NCBI RefSeq assembly: GCF_022430525.1 | Contig: NZ_CP092519.1 | Coordinates: 1,242,454-1,306,453, forward strand | Length of the DNA: 64,000 bases | From: Cetobacterium somerae | GTDB lineage: Bacteria > Fusobacteriota > Fusobacteriia > Fusobacteriales > Fusobacteriaceae | Direction: 5' to 3' | Part shown: positions 16,869-27,108 of the stretch, in pieces | Position numbering within the stretch: position 1 is the stretch's first letter | How the letters are laid out: each line of letters starts with the position of its first letter | Program-made: the position numbers and the translations under genes | Notes under the pieces: model-generated | Told to the model about the DNA's origin: nothing | The model's database searches: none | What the model saw: only the letters and a program-made list of their open reading frames with translations

Positions 16869-16900
16869 AAAGTCAAGAATTTCACATTCTCGACTCTATT
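16869..16900 (-). terminator. Intrinsic terminator
   Basis: AGTCxAGAAT and ATTCTxGACT arms are followed leftward by a T run, just downstream of the 16909-17847 gene. Confidence 0.75.
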
Positions 16901-16908
16901 TATGTCTT

Positions 16909-17847
16909 TTATTCAATTACTATAACTAATCCTTTATTTGTCTCTGCCCACTCATAAACATACTTAGCATGAGAAGTTGCATTTCTAACACACATATGAG
17001 ATCTTGGAGTCGTTCCTAATGTTGGACTATATTCAATCATTTCTGTTCTTGGCAAATTAACTGGAACTCCATGAATATATCCACCACCTGAAAATCTACT
17101 TGCATATGGTGCATATCCATCAATCTCTGTATGACTTCCATCTTTTAGATATTCCATCTTATATTTTTTTCCTTGAACTACAAATACACCAAGAGGTGTC
17201 GGTAATTGATAAGGAGGTCTATCAAGTCCTGTAGAAGCCGGATTCATACTTCTTACTTTCCAAACATCTCCAACTTTTTCCAAAGTTGCTATATTTTGAT
17301 TTTTTCTATCTACAACCACTACTCTTGGAAAACTATTTGCTTGTATCTCTTTTACATATCTAGCTGGAACTATCCATTCTCCATCCATATTTTCAACTTT
17401 AATTTTATAATTTTCTAAATCTCTTGATATAATAGAAATTAAAGACCCATCTGGAGCATATCTTTCTGGTCTATCCATCTGTCCTTCTATATATAATGGT
17501 ATTCCTTGACTTCTTCTATTACCAAATTTATCTTTTACTGAAGGTCTTGAACCATCACTATATTTCTCCATTGCTATTTGTCTTGCTACAGGTGGTAATC
17601 CATTTATATTTTTGTAATTTTTTAACGTTCCAAATCTAATATTTTCCCCTTGAAAACTATCTAATCGATCTAAATATCTAGATATTTTATCCCATTGAAA
17701 TTCTCTCGTAGTTTTGCCATACTTATAAGTATCTTTCAAAGTATACTTATTATAAGTCAAATCCTTTTCAATAGTTGCTGCACTAGATATTAAAAAGCTA
17801 AAAATAGAAAACATTCCTAAAAGTAAATATCTAAATTTATTTTTCAT
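16909..17847 (-). CDS. Exported L,D-transpeptidase (YkuD domain)
   Basis: The 312-residue protein has a signal peptide (MKNKFRYLLLGMFSIFSFLISSAA) and an N-terminal extension. A YkuD domain starts near residue 190 (VVVVDRKNQNIATLEK) and includes YIHGVPV and the catalytic SHMCVRN at residues 283-289 with C286. The usual motif is SHGC; the Gly-to-Met change is notable, but the His and Cys are retained. It acts on peptidoglycan in the periplasm. The start has GAGGGGT upstream. The RND efflux operon ends about 38 nt upstream, so readthrough from that operon is possible. Confidence 0.88.
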   Translation of the reverse strand: MKNKFRYLLLGMFSIFSFLISSAATIEKDLTYNKYTLKDTYKYGKTTREFQWDKISRYLDRLDSFQGENIRFGTLKNYKNINGLPPVARQIAMEKYSDGSRPSVKDKFGNRRSQGIPLYIEGQMDRPERYAPDGSLISIISRDLENYKIKVENMDGEWIVPARYVKEIQANSFPRVVVVDRKNQNIATLEKVGDVWKVRSMNPASTGLDRPPYQLPTPLGVFVVQGKKYKMEYLKDGSHTEIDGYAPYASRFSGGGYIHGVPVNLPRTEMIEYSPTLGTTPRSHMCVRNATSHAKYVYEWAETNKGLVIVIE

Positions 17848-17884
17848 AACATACCCCTCTAATCAATTTTTATGAAACTATATA

Positions 17885-20800
17885 CTAGATATACTTTGAA
17901 ATTTTCTTTTTTCCTACTTCATAAACATAAAAGAGTACAGGAATTAAAATTAATGTTAATAATGTTGAGAAAATTAATCCAAATATAACTGCTATGGCCA
18001 TTCCCTTATACATTTCACTACCTTGCCCTATTCCTAAAGATAAAGGAACCATTCCAAACACTGTTGTCATTGTTGTCATAAAAATTGGTCTTAATCTTGT
18101 TTTTCCTGCTTCTACTATAGCCTGATCTAAAGGTAACTCTCTTTCTAAAAGAATCTTTATATAGTCTATTAAAACTATTGCGTTATTTACAACTATTCCC
18201 GCTAACATAATGATTCCAACAAAAACCATCGTATTTGTTTTTTGTCCCGTTACTAATAATCCACTATAGACACCTATTATTGACAACGGAACAGTTCCCA
18301 TTACTATTATTGGAAGTATATATGATTCAAATTGAGCAGCTAATATAAAGTAAACTAAAAACATTGCAACCATAAATGCAAACTTTAGTTGTTCATTTAC
18401 TTCTGCCATATTTCTTCCACTTCCACCAAAAGAATATGTTATTGTTTTTGGTAGCCCTACCTCATCTAAAATCTCTTTTATATACTTTTGACCTGTTACT
18501 AAATCTAAACCATTAGAAGCATTCGCGTCAATAGTTACCATTGTAATTTTATCCTCTTTATCAATTCCATATGCTCCTTCACCAATTTCAAAAGTAGCTA
18601 TATCTTTTAATTTTACAACTCCACCATTTTGAGATTTTATTCTCATCTCCTTTATTTTTTCAGGTGAATTTCTAAACTCTTCAGCAAGTCTTAAACTTAC
18701 ATCTACCTCTTCATTTGCTGTCTTTATCTTTATTGGAGCTCCACCTAAGATTTGATAACTTACAGAAAGTGTTAAGTCATTAACTTTAACTCCATAATAC
18801 TCCATTTTTTTTCTATCTAAAAGTATTCTCACTTCTGGATTTCCGTTAACCATAGAGTTATTTATATCTGTAAACCCTGGATTTGCTGCCATTTTTTCTG
18901 AAATTACTTTCGAAACATAGCTTAATTGATTTAGATCATCAGATTTTAAAATTAAAGATATATCTCTTCCTGTTCCTCTTCCAAAAGCCATTCTAGGAAC
19001 TAAATTTAATTTTACATCTGGAATATGTGATATCTTTTTTCTTGTCTCTCCCATTATTTGTTGCACTTTTTTATCTCTATCACTTTTAGGTCCTATATCT
19101 ACAATTATTGAGACCGCTTCTTTCCCTACTGAAGATATAAATTTTTTCGTTTGAGAATCCTTTTCTACAATAGATTCCAACTCTTTTGCTACTCTATTAG
19201 CTTTTTCAATCTCCATTCCACTTGGGAGTTCAGCTATAATACTATATATTCCATCATCAGTTGTTGGCATAAACTCTCCACCAATATTTCTAGCTCCATA
19301 TCCTACAACTCCTATAAATAAAGCTATCATACTTATAATAACTATCGCTTTATGTTTTAAAGAATTTGATAATATCTTTGAATAATATTTTTTTATGTAC
19401 TTTAAAATTCTTCCTTCTTCATGTACTGTATTTTTAGATTTTAAAATTCTACTTGATACCATTGGTACAAAAGTTATAGCTATTATCAGCGATGCTAATA
19501 AAGAAAATGTTATTGAATATGCCATATCTTTATAAATCTCTTTCGCTCTTCCCTCTCTTATAACTATAGGAATAAACACAGCGATTGTTGTTGCTGTTGA
19601 AGCTATTATTGGAATAATAACTTCTGTAGCTCCATTTTCAGATGCTTCCATTCTATCTTGCCCTAACTCAGTTAAATGTCTAAAGATATTATCTAAAACA
19701 ACTATTGAGTTATCAACTAGCATTCCCACACCTAAAGATAATCCCATTAAAGATATTATATTTAACGTCATTCCTTTAGCTCCAAAGAATCCAAATGTTG
19801 CAATTATTGAAACTGGTATAGCCACTGTTACAACTAACGTTGCTCTCCAGTCTCTTAAAAAAATAAATAGTATTATTCCAGCTAATACAAGGCCTGTTAT
19901 AGCATTATTTTCAACTGTATTTATAGATTTCGTTATATCCACAGCAGAATCTCTATTTATAGTAAAAGATGCCCCTTTAGGTAAAAGTGGCTCCATTTTT
20001 TTTAACTCCTCTTTTGCTACCTTAGATATTTCAACAGTATTTCCAACATCACTTTTCTCTATATTTATTATTATATTTTCAATTCCATCAGTTCTACCAT
20101 AACTACTTCTATCTTTTATTCCTAAATTAACATCTGCTATATCTGTTAAATATAGGGTATCTCCATTTGAATTTTTTAAAACTATTTCTTGAATATCTTC
20201 TAAAGTTTTAGCTTCCCCTGATACTTTTACCAAGTATTCTTTATCACCTTCTCGTATATATCCAGATGGAAAGTTTAAACTAGCACTTTTTAATGTGCTA
20301 TACAAATCTGTAACTGTAAGATTATATGCCTCTAATTTCTCCGGATCAATATTTATACTTATTTCCTTTTCTAAACCACCAAAAACACTTACAGTTCCGA
20401 CACCTTCTATTCTTTCTAATCTTGGTATAACAACATTATCTGCAAAGCTTTTTAAGTTTATTAAATCATCTCCTCTTAATCCAATAAGCATTACTCTATC
20501 TCCAGAAGATGAAGTTTTTCTTATAATTGGTTCATCAATATCATCTGGTAAACTGTTTCGTATTCTACTAACAGCTGTTACTAAATCATTAACTTTATTA
20601 TCTATAATAACACCGTATTCGAATTCAACTGTTAGTGCTGATTTTCCCATGGTAGATTTTGTTGTTATTCTTTTTATTCCTTCCACACTTGTTAAACCTT
20701 TTTCAATTTCTTTTGTAACTAACTTCTCCATATCATCTGGAGAGGCGCCTTTCCAACTTACTCTTATAGCTGCCATCGGCATATTATAATTTGGCATAAG

Positions 20801-20905
20801 TTGTGTTTTTAAGTTAACTAATGTTAATATTCCTAGTATAACCATTGATATTATTATCATCATAGTGACAACAGGACGTTTTATTGAAAATTGTGCTATA
20901 TTCAT
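17885..20905 (-). CDS. RND-family efflux pump, inner-membrane permease (AcrB/MexB type)
   Basis: The 1006-residue protein begins MNIAQFSIKRPVVTMM and shows duplicated RND architecture with about 12 membrane segments and two large periplasmic loops. The TM4 motif LGVGMLVDNSIVVLDN carries the proton-relay Asp, and the second half repeats it as MLAGIVVNNAIVLIDY. It exports drugs, lipophilic compounds or metabolites by proton antiport. It is translated 10 nt after the adaptor gene. No outer-membrane TolC-type factor is adjacent, so an unlinked one is needed. Confidence 0.95.
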   Translation of the reverse strand: MNIAQFSIKRPVVTMMIIISMVILGILTLVNLKTQLMPNYNMPMAAIRVSWKGASPDDMEKLVTKEIEKGLTSVEGIKRITTKSTMGKSALTVEFEYGVIIDNKVNDLVTAVSRIRNSLPDDIDEPIIRKTSSSGDRVMLIGLRGDDLINLKSFADNVVIPRLERIEGVGTVSVFGGLEKEISINIDPEKLEAYNLTVTDLYSTLKSASLNFPSGYIREGDKEYLVKVSGEAKTLEDIQEIVLKNSNGDTLYLTDIADVNLGIKDRSSYGRTDGIENIIINIEKSDVGNTVEISKVAKEELKKMEPLLPKGASFTINRDSAVDITKSINTVENNAITGLVLAGIILFIFLRDWRATLVVTVAIPVSIIATFGFFGAKGMTLNIISLMGLSLGVGMLVDNSIVVLDNIFRHLTELGQDRMEASENGATEVIIPIIASTATTIAVFIPIVIREGRAKEIYKDMAYSITFSLLASLIIAITFVPMVSSRILKSKNTVHEEGRILKYIKKYYSKILSNSLKHKAIVIISMIALFIGVVGYGARNIGGEFMPTTDDGIYSIIAELPSGMEIEKANRVAKELESIVEKDSQTKKFISSVGKEAVSIIVDIGPKSDRDKKVQQIMGETRKKISHIPDVKLNLVPRMAFGRGTGRDISLILKSDDLNQLSYVSKVISEKMAANPGFTDINNSMVNGNPEVRILLDRKKMEYYGVKVNDLTLSVSYQILGGAPIKIKTANEEVDVSLRLAEEFRNSPEKIKEMRIKSQNGGVVKLKDIATFEIGEGAYGIDKEDKITMVTIDANASNGLDLVTGQKYIKEILDEVGLPKTITYSFGGSGRNMAEVNEQLKFAFMVAMFLVYFILAAQFESYILPIIVMGTVPLSIIGVYSGLLVTGQKTNTMVFVGIIMLAGIVVNNAIVLIDYIKILLERELPLDQAIVEAGKTRLRPIFMTTMTTVFGMVPLSLGIGQGSEMYKGMAIAVIFGLIFSTLLTLILIPVLFYVYEVGKKKISKYI

Positions 20906-20914
20906 CTGTTCCCC

Positions 20915-21979
20915 CTACTCTATAATATTAACTTTATCTCTATCTTCTAATAAAAATTGTCCCTCTGTTACAAGTTTCATATTCGAATAAAGCTCATCAC
21001 TTATTATCTCTTGTTTTTCATTATTTGAGTATCCTCTCTCTACCTTTATCCTCTTAGCCTCTCCATTTTCTACTACGAAGATATATGAATATAGTTCCTT
21101 TATAACAATCGTATTTTTAGGAACTAGGTATCCTCTTTTACTTCCTGTTTCAACTAAAACCTTAGAGTACATTCCTTTTTTTATTTTCCCCTCTGGATTT
21201 TCAATTTCTACCTTTATTTGATATTTTTTATTATCTTTATTTGCTACAGGGTTTATTTCATATACATTACCAAAATAGTTATTTTCAATTCCTTCTAAAT
21301 CTATTTCTGCTTTATTCCCAACAGATAATTCACTTATTTCATGGACTGATACTCCAGTTTTTACAAGCATTTTACTGTCATCAACAACTGTTACCAAATC
21401 ACTATTTGGTGTTATTTTTTCATAAAGCTTTAAATCTAAATCTGTAATAATTCCATCAAATTTAGATTTCACAACTAAGTCTTCAAAATCTTTTTTAGCT
21501 GATAAATACGTTGCTTCTGAATTTTTCAAAGCACTTTCTCCTTGAAGAAAATTAATTTTTTTCACTAAATACTCCTCTTCAGATATAAGTTGTTTTTCAT
21601 AAAGTTGCTTAAATTTTTCATAATTTTTTTTCTTTATTTCAAAATCTGCCTTATTAGAGATATATGTTGCTTGAGCTTTTAAATAAGCTGATTGCACTTC
21701 TTGATCCTCTAAAACTAATATAATTTGACCTTTTTTTACTTTATCTCCATTTTTAAAGTTTATCCTTTTTACAGTTCCACCCGTTTTAGTTATAACTTTA
21801 ACCTCATTTAAAGGTTCCGTTACTCCACTTGATATATTTAGACGTACTATTGATTCTGGTTTTATCTCAGATATTTTAATATTTTTTCCTAGCTTTTCTT
21901 TTGATTTCTGTTTTCCATTGCTACTACCACATCCAAATAATATTAATGATATTGATATTATCAGTAACTTTTTTATCAC
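20915..21979 (-). CDS. RND efflux periplasmic adaptor lipoprotein (membrane fusion protein)
   Basis: The 354-residue protein has a lipoprotein signal with lipobox LFGC (Cys near residue 17). A biotinyl-lipoyl-like half (VKVITKTGGTVKRINFKNGDKVKKGQIIL), an alpha-helical hairpin (about residues 100-160), and beta-barrel segments (LVKTGVSVHEISELSVGNKAEIDLEG) follow. It links the RND permease to an outer-membrane channel. The start codon is GTG at 21979 with GGAGGAAAAAA upstream. It is the promoter-proximal gene of the efflux pair. Confidence 0.93.
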   Translation of the reverse strand: MIKKLLIISISLILFGCGSSNGKQKSKEKLGKNIKISEIKPESIVRLNISSGVTEPLNEVKVITKTGGTVKRINFKNGDKVKKGQIILVLEDQEVQSAYLKAQATYISNKADFEIKKKNYEKFKQLYEKQLISEEEYLVKKINFLQGESALKNSEATYLSAKKDFEDLVVKSKFDGIITDLDLKLYEKITPNSDLVTVVDDSKMLVKTGVSVHEISELSVGNKAEIDLEGIENNYFGNVYEINPVANKDNKKYQIKVEIENPEGKIKKGMYSKVLVETGSKRGYLVPKNTIVIKELYSYIFVVENGEAKRIKVERGYSNNEKQEIISDELYSNMKLVTEGQFLLEDRDKVNIIE

Positions 21980-22168
21980 TTTTTTCCTCCACCTATTATT
22001 ATTTTGTATATAAAACTATTTTATCATATTTCATATTTATTTGCATCGCTTATATTCAATTAATATTATACTATATTTTAAAAAATATATTCACTTTTAT
22101 CAACCAAATATAACTTTTTTTATATTGTTATGTTATAATAATAAACATACTATTAGGAGGTACTTTTT

Positions 22169-23266
22169 ATGAATCATATAAATCTTTTAATCAAGCCATC
22201 GTCAAGTCTTTGCAATATAAATTGTGATTACTGTTTTTATAGTGATGTTGCATTTAATAGAGCTCACCCAAGTTTTGGATTTATGAGTATAGAAACTTTA
22301 GAAAAATTAGTAAAAGAAAGTTTCTTTACCGCAAAGAATTCTATTACATTTTCTTTTCAAGGTGGAGAGCCTACTTTAATAGGAATTGATTTTTATAAAG
22401 CATTTCATAATTTTATAAAGAAATACAATACAAATAATATTTCTGTTAACTTTTCTATTCAAACTAATGGAATTTTGTTAAATAAAGAATGGATTAATTT
22501 ATTTAAACAAGAAAAATATTTAGTTGGTATTTCTTTAGATGGATATAAAGAACTACATAATTTTTTTAGAAAAGATAAATTAGGAGTGGGAACTTTTAGT
22601 CAAACTTTTAAGAATATTAAGCTATTACAAAAAAATAATATCGATTTTAATATTCTTTGTGTAGTTAATAAAAAAACTGTTGAAAATTTAAAAGATATCT
22701 ACCTTTTTTTTAAAAACTCTAAGTTTAAATACTTGCAATTTATTCCTTGTTTAGATAAACTTGATAATTCTACTGGAGATTATTCTTTAACAGAACAAGA
22801 ATATGGATTTTTTTTAGATGAACTTTTTAAATTGTGGAATAATGATTTAAAAAATAAAAAATATATTAGTATTCGTTTTTTCGATAATTTATTAGCTATT
22901 ATTTTAAATAATCAAGCTGAATCTTGTGATATGAACGGACATTGTAGTGTTAATACTGTCGTTGAAAGTAATGGTAATATCTATCCTTGCGATTTTTATG
23001 TTTTAGATGAGCTTCTATTAGGAAATATTCATTCTACCTCTTTAAAAGAGATTCTTACTTCTGAAAAAGCTTATAATTTCGTTAAGAGTTCATTAAAGTT
23101 TGATTCAGAATGTAAAACTTGTAATTATTTCAATCTTTGTAAAAGTGGATGTAGAAGACATAAAAATTTTCAAGATGGAACTTTTAAAAATAGATTTTGT
23201 AATTCATTTAAGTATTTTTATTCTAAAAATATAAAACAACTTTTAGAGATTGCTCATTCGTTTTAA
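22169..23266 (+). CDS. Anaerobic sulfatase-maturating enzyme (radical SAM, SPASM)
   Basis: The 365-residue protein has the radical-SAM cluster C15-x3-C19-x2-C22 (SSLCNINCDYCFY), the FSFQGGEPTL block near residue 60, and the C-terminal cysteine-rich SPASM segment (ESCDMNGHCSVNTVVESNGNIYPCDFY, then CKTCNYFNLCKSGCRR). Such enzymes oxidise Cys or Ser of sulfatases to formylglycine. No sulfatase lies in the window, so its client is elsewhere. The neighbouring polysaccharide genes suggest sulfated glycosaminoglycan or mucin use. A strong AGGAGGT site and its own promoter (TTATAAT near 22133) precede it. Confidence 0.9.
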   Translation: MNHINLLIKPSSSLCNINCDYCFYSDVAFNRAHPSFGFMSIETLEKLVKESFFTAKNSITFSFQGGEPTLIGIDFYKAFHNFIKKYNTNNISVNFSIQTNGILLNKEWINLFKQEKYLVGISLDGYKELHNFFRKDKLGVGTFSQTFKNIKLLQKNNIDFNILCVVNKKTVENLKDIYLFFKNSKFKYLQFIPCLDKLDNSTGDYSLTEQEYGFFLDELFKLWNNDLKNKKYISIRFFDNLLAIILNNQAESCDMNGHCSVNTVVESNGNIYPCDFYVLDELLLGNIHSTSLKEILTSEKAYNFVKSSLKFDSECKTCNYFNLCKSGCRRHKNFQDGTFKNRFCNSFKYFYSKNIKQLLEIAHSF

Positions 23267-23296
23267 TATTTCTAACTAAATTGAGAAGGAGTTTAT

Positions 23297-25222
23297 ATGA
23301 AAAAATATAAAAAATTTGAAAAAATTTTATTTTTATTTTTTATTCTTACTAATATTTTAATTATATCTTTAGTTTATAAAAAAGAAGAAAAAAATTATAA
23401 CAAATACTTAATAAGTCAAATTGAAGAAAAAAAAAGAATATTTCAATTAAAAACTGATTTGTTATATTCTTCTATTTTAGATTTAAAAAATGAAAATACT
23501 TTTTTAGAGTATGAGTCTAATCCAACACCATATAACCTTCTAAAAGTTTTTAAAACTTTAAAAATTAAAAATAGTTTTTTTAGTAAATTTGGTTATAAAA
23601 TTTCCTTTGGAAATAGTGACTCTAATATTTTTATTACTCCTGAAGAAACTGTAAATAAAAATGATTTTTTTACTACTTTAAAGTTTCAATTAAATTCAAA
23701 GGATAATCTTCAAATAACTGATGATGAGTCTACAATGTATCTTCTCAATTTTCCATCTAAACTTGAAACTTTACAAAAAAGTTTATGGTTAATTACTATT
23801 GATAAAAGCATCTTTTTTTCTGATATTAAAACAAAAGATATTGGACAATGGGCAATCGAAAAAAATAATAATTTTTATTCAATTATGCCATCTCTTGAAA
23901 AACTTAAACTATCAAATAAAAAAAAATTATATATTTTCAAAGATAATGCTTTTGACTTTAATTTAATTTTTCAACAAAAAAAACATAATCTATTTCCAAA
24001 TATTTTTTTTGATATTCTTAAAATATTAATTTTGACTACAGCTATATTTATTTGTATTCTTAAAATATTTAATTTTTTTCAAAATCCCATTATTTATATC
24101 AATCAGCGAAAAAATCTTAAGGATTATATTTTAGGAATTAAATCTGTTAAAGATATTGATAGTTTTACTGAAAAATTTGAAAACTTAAAATTCCCACTAA
24201 GACTGGTTTTAATTGAACTTTTTGACTCTGATACCCCTGAACTTTATACGGATACTTTACCTATTGTTAAAGATTATCTAATAACCTCTTTAAATAACTC
24301 TTCTCAATATGAATATGTTGACATTGATTATAAAAGTATTCTTTTTATAGTTTCAGAAGAAGCATTAACAGATATTGACGATGGATTTTCATTTTTATTA
24401 GAACATGTTCAAAAGAAATATAATTTAAAATTAACTGCTTCTGTATCCAATGAAATTTTATATCTAGATACACTTCCTAAAGAATATATAAAATGTAAAA
24501 GAATATTAAATTTTAAATTTTTATATAGTAGTTATTTTGTTATTTTGGAATCTTTTACAAATAAAAATAATCCAAGCTTCTTTTATTCTATTGATATTGA
24601 AAATAAACTAGCAAATAGACTTTTAAATGGTAATTTCTTAGGATGTAAAAAAATAATTGATGAGATTTTCGAAGATATCGATTCTAATTTAGATAAAAAT
24701 AAAGTGAACGATTTCTCCTTACTTTTATGCAATACTTTAGGAAGAGTTACTTCACAATTAGGCGAGTTTGATATAAATAATAAAATAGATATTCATATAA
24801 AAGAAACTAGTATTCCAAATTTAAAAAATACATTTTTAAAATTTTGTAAAGATATTTGTGATCTCAAACAAGTAGAAGAGAATTCTACTAATATTGAAAT
24901 TAAAAATAAAATTCAACAATATTTAGAAGATAACTATTCTAATGATTTCTCTCTTGAAGATTTATCTGAATATTTAGGTTTCTCTTTTAGATACACAAGC
25001 TTACTTTTTAAAAAAAATATGGGTGATAACTTTAAAAATTATCTTAATCTTTTTAGAATAAACAAATCTAAAGAGATTATTCAAAATAATAAAAATATTA
25101 AAATTAAAGAAGTTGCTGAGTTAGTTGGATATAACAGTTCCAACACTTTCATTAGAATATTTAAAAAATATGAAGGAATCTCTCCTGCTAGATTTTTCTT
25201 AGAGAATATAACTGATAACTAA
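23297..25222 (+). CDS. Membrane-anchored AraC-family transcriptional regulator
   Basis: The 641-residue protein has a membrane segment at about residues 9-27, an extracytoplasmic sensor region, a second membrane segment at about 235-260, and a cytoplasmic half. Its last 100 residues are an AraC double helix-turn-helix (FSLEDLSEYLGFSFRYTSLLFKK, then IKIKEVAELVGYNSSNTFIRIFKKYEGISPARF). This layout matches the YesN-linked polysaccharide regulators of Firmicutes that sense an external ligand, often with a solute-binding protein. It starts 30 nt after the maturase gene. Likely targets are the adjacent binding-protein and lyase genes (inference). Confidence 0.85.
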   Translation: MKKYKKFEKILFLFFILTNILIISLVYKKEEKNYNKYLISQIEEKKRIFQLKTDLLYSSILDLKNENTFLEYESNPTPYNLLKVFKTLKIKNSFFSKFGYKISFGNSDSNIFITPEETVNKNDFFTTLKFQLNSKDNLQITDDESTMYLLNFPSKLETLQKSLWLITIDKSIFFSDIKTKDIGQWAIEKNNNFYSIMPSLEKLKLSNKKKLYIFKDNAFDFNLIFQQKKHNLFPNIFFDILKILILTTAIFICILKIFNFFQNPIIYINQRKNLKDYILGIKSVKDIDSFTEKFENLKFPLRLVLIELFDSDTPELYTDTLPIVKDYLITSLNNSSQYEYVDIDYKSILFIVSEEALTDIDDGFSFLLEHVQKKYNLKLTASVSNEILYLDTLPKEYIKCKRILNFKFLYSSYFVILESFTNKNNPSFFYSIDIENKLANRLLNGNFLGCKKIIDEIFEDIDSNLDKNKVNDFSLLLCNTLGRVTSQLGEFDINNKIDIHIKETSIPNLKNTFLKFCKDICDLKQVEENSTNIEIKNKIQQYLEDNYSNDFSLEDLSEYLGFSFRYTSLLFKKNMGDNFKNYLNLFRINKSKEIIQNNKNIKIKEVAELVGYNSSNTFIRIFKKYEGISPARFFLENITDN

Positions 25223-25227
25223 AATAG

Positions 25228-25258
25228 AAAAGGAGATAATAATATCTCCTTTTTTACT
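25228..25258. terminator. Bidirectional terminator
   Basis: AAAAGGAGATA and TATCTCCTTTT arms with a T run lie between the AraC regulator and the convergent binding-protein gene. Confidence 0.85.
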
Positions 25259-25266
25259 TATTTTGC

Positions 25267-26814
25267 TTAAGACTGAACCCTATCATATGCTCTTTGATTT
25301 ATTTCTATAAGTTCTTTTAAACCTAATTTATTAACTCTTTCTACAAATTTTTCATAAGATTTATCAAAATCTTCTGCACCTAATACCCATTTCTGACTCA
25401 TCTCATCTAAAGCCATTGATATCTGTGAGTTAATTTTTTGTACTTTCTTTGCCTCTTCTGGAGTATATTTAAAAAGTGGAACTTGATCCATTATATAACC
25501 ATTTGCCATATACATCTCAGACCATTCAGTTGCTTTTGGATCTCCCCAAGCTTTTTCATATTCATAATCTTGTCGCGCTCCCATTTTAAATTGTAATCCA
25601 TTATCTCTTAACACTTGTAATGCATTTTTTCCTGGAGCTTTCATTACTTTATCTGTATAATATTTTTTTCCATTTTCGTCCTTTGCGAAAGTATCTCCTT
25701 CAACTCCCCAGTTATAAAGCTCATATCCTTTATCTGAGAACCAATAATCCATATATTTAATTATTGTTACTGGATCTTTAGCACTTGCAGAAATTCCCCA
25801 TCCACCTAAAGATGTTGTTCTTGCATCTGGAGCATAACTCTTCCCTTTATATTTAGGCGGTGCAATTGCTATAAATTCAAATTTTTCATTTTGTTTTTTT
25901 AATTCTTCATCATTATTATATCCTGTTGTACTTGCAAACCAATCAAATGTCACTCCTCCAATATCATTACGTAACATATAATCTCTTCCACTAAATCCTC
26001 TTGTATAAATTTCCGGATCTATAAGTCCCTCTTTATACCATTTAATTACTTCAGGCATAGCCTCTTTAAATCTTTCTTGAGTGGGACCATATTTTACTAT
26101 ACCATTATCTAGATAAAAGCCATATTCAGCTCCAAATAATCCAACTAACTCTTTTGTTGCAAATTCAATAGTTCTATCAAAATATGGAATTTCGTCTGCT
26201 TTTCCATTTCCATTTGGATCTTGCTCTTTAAAAGCTTTTAAGACTTTATAAAAATCATCCATATTTTCTGGAGTTTGTAATCCTAACTTATCTAGCCAAT
26301 CCTTTCTTATAAACAATCCTTGTGATGCTTTCATGGCATACCAATCATAATAGCATGGAATATAATATATTTTTCCATCTGCAGCGACAGCATCCATTTT
26401 ATATCTTGGATATTTATCAAAAAAGGCTTTTATATTTGGAGCATGCTTATCTATTAATTCATTTAAAGGCACCATACCCCCTGCCATACCTAAATTTTCA
26501 ATTTTATCTGGATATGCATAAGATATAATATCTGGTAAATTGCCTGAAGATACTGCTAAATTAAAAGCTTGAACTTCGTCAGTTAAATTTTTAGATGTTG
26601 CACTTTCTAATTTTATATTTGTATCTTTGAACGCTTCTTTAAATACTAGCCAATTCTCATCAAAAACTTTTCCATTTTGAATTGCTAAAATTGACAATGT
26701 CACTGGTTTTTCAGATATTTTATAATTTTTATTTTTTTCATTAACATCACTAGAAAAGCTTTTTAATCCTAATAAGGCTAATGATAAAACTAACATAGAT
26801 TTTCTTCTATACAT
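25267..26814 (-). CDS. Extracellular solute-binding protein for oligosaccharide ABC import (orphan)
   Basis: The 515-residue protein has a signal sequence (KSMLVLSLALLGLKSFSS) without a lipobox cysteine and is of the large carbohydrate-binding (LplA/YtcQ-like) type. Motifs include AVSSGNLPDIISY, PLNELIDKHAPNIKAFFDKYP, LFIRKDWLDKLGL, and a calcium-loop-like DPNGNGKADEIPYFD. It would bind oligosaccharides in the periplasm. The LplB/YtcP-type permeases that usually accompany it are absent here. Strong GGGAGGT site before the ATG. It is transcribed divergently from the lyase at 27109; the 294-bp gap between them holds promoters but no other feature I can identify. Confidence 0.87.
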   Translation of the reverse strand: MYRRKSMLVLSLALLGLKSFSSDVNEKNKNYKISEKPVTLSILAIQNGKVFDENWLVFKEAFKDTNIKLESATSKNLTDEVQAFNLAVSSGNLPDIISYAYPDKIENLGMAGGMVPLNELIDKHAPNIKAFFDKYPRYKMDAVAADGKIYYIPCYYDWYAMKASQGLFIRKDWLDKLGLQTPENMDDFYKVLKAFKEQDPNGNGKADEIPYFDRTIEFATKELVGLFGAEYGFYLDNGIVKYGPTQERFKEAMPEVIKWYKEGLIDPEIYTRGFSGRDYMLRNDIGGVTFDWFASTTGYNNDEELKKQNEKFEFIAIAPPKYKGKSYAPDARTTSLGGWGISASAKDPVTIIKYMDYWFSDKGYELYNWGVEGDTFAKDENGKKYYTDKVMKAPGKNALQVLRDNGLQFKMGARQDYEYEKAWGDPKATEWSEMYMANGYIMDQVPLFKYTPEEAKKVQKINSQISMALDEMSQKWVLGAEDFDKSYEKFVERVNKLGLKELIEINQRAYDRVQS

Positions 26815-27108
26815 ATTTTAGACCTCCCAAAAATCTTTCTTATTTTCAGTATACCTCTACTTACTTTTGTTTTTCAATGGCTGTTTTTCCAACTATATGC
26901 TTTTTTCCTGTTTTGAATATACTATTTTTTAATATTGAAAACTGTATATTTACTTTTTTTATAACTAAATGTATTATTAATTATATAAAAGAATTATTAC
27001 TTATTAAAAAGAAAAAATTCTTTTAAAATACTATAATAATGGTAATTTTTACTTGTATTTAAATATTCAATTGAAAAAGTAAAATTATTTAATTAACTGG
27101 GAGGAACT

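Noticed and set aside
20295-20789. 164-codon plus-strand frame inside the RND permease gene
   Set aside because: It is antisense to a well-supported conserved gene, lacks a ribosome site and has no recognisable domain.
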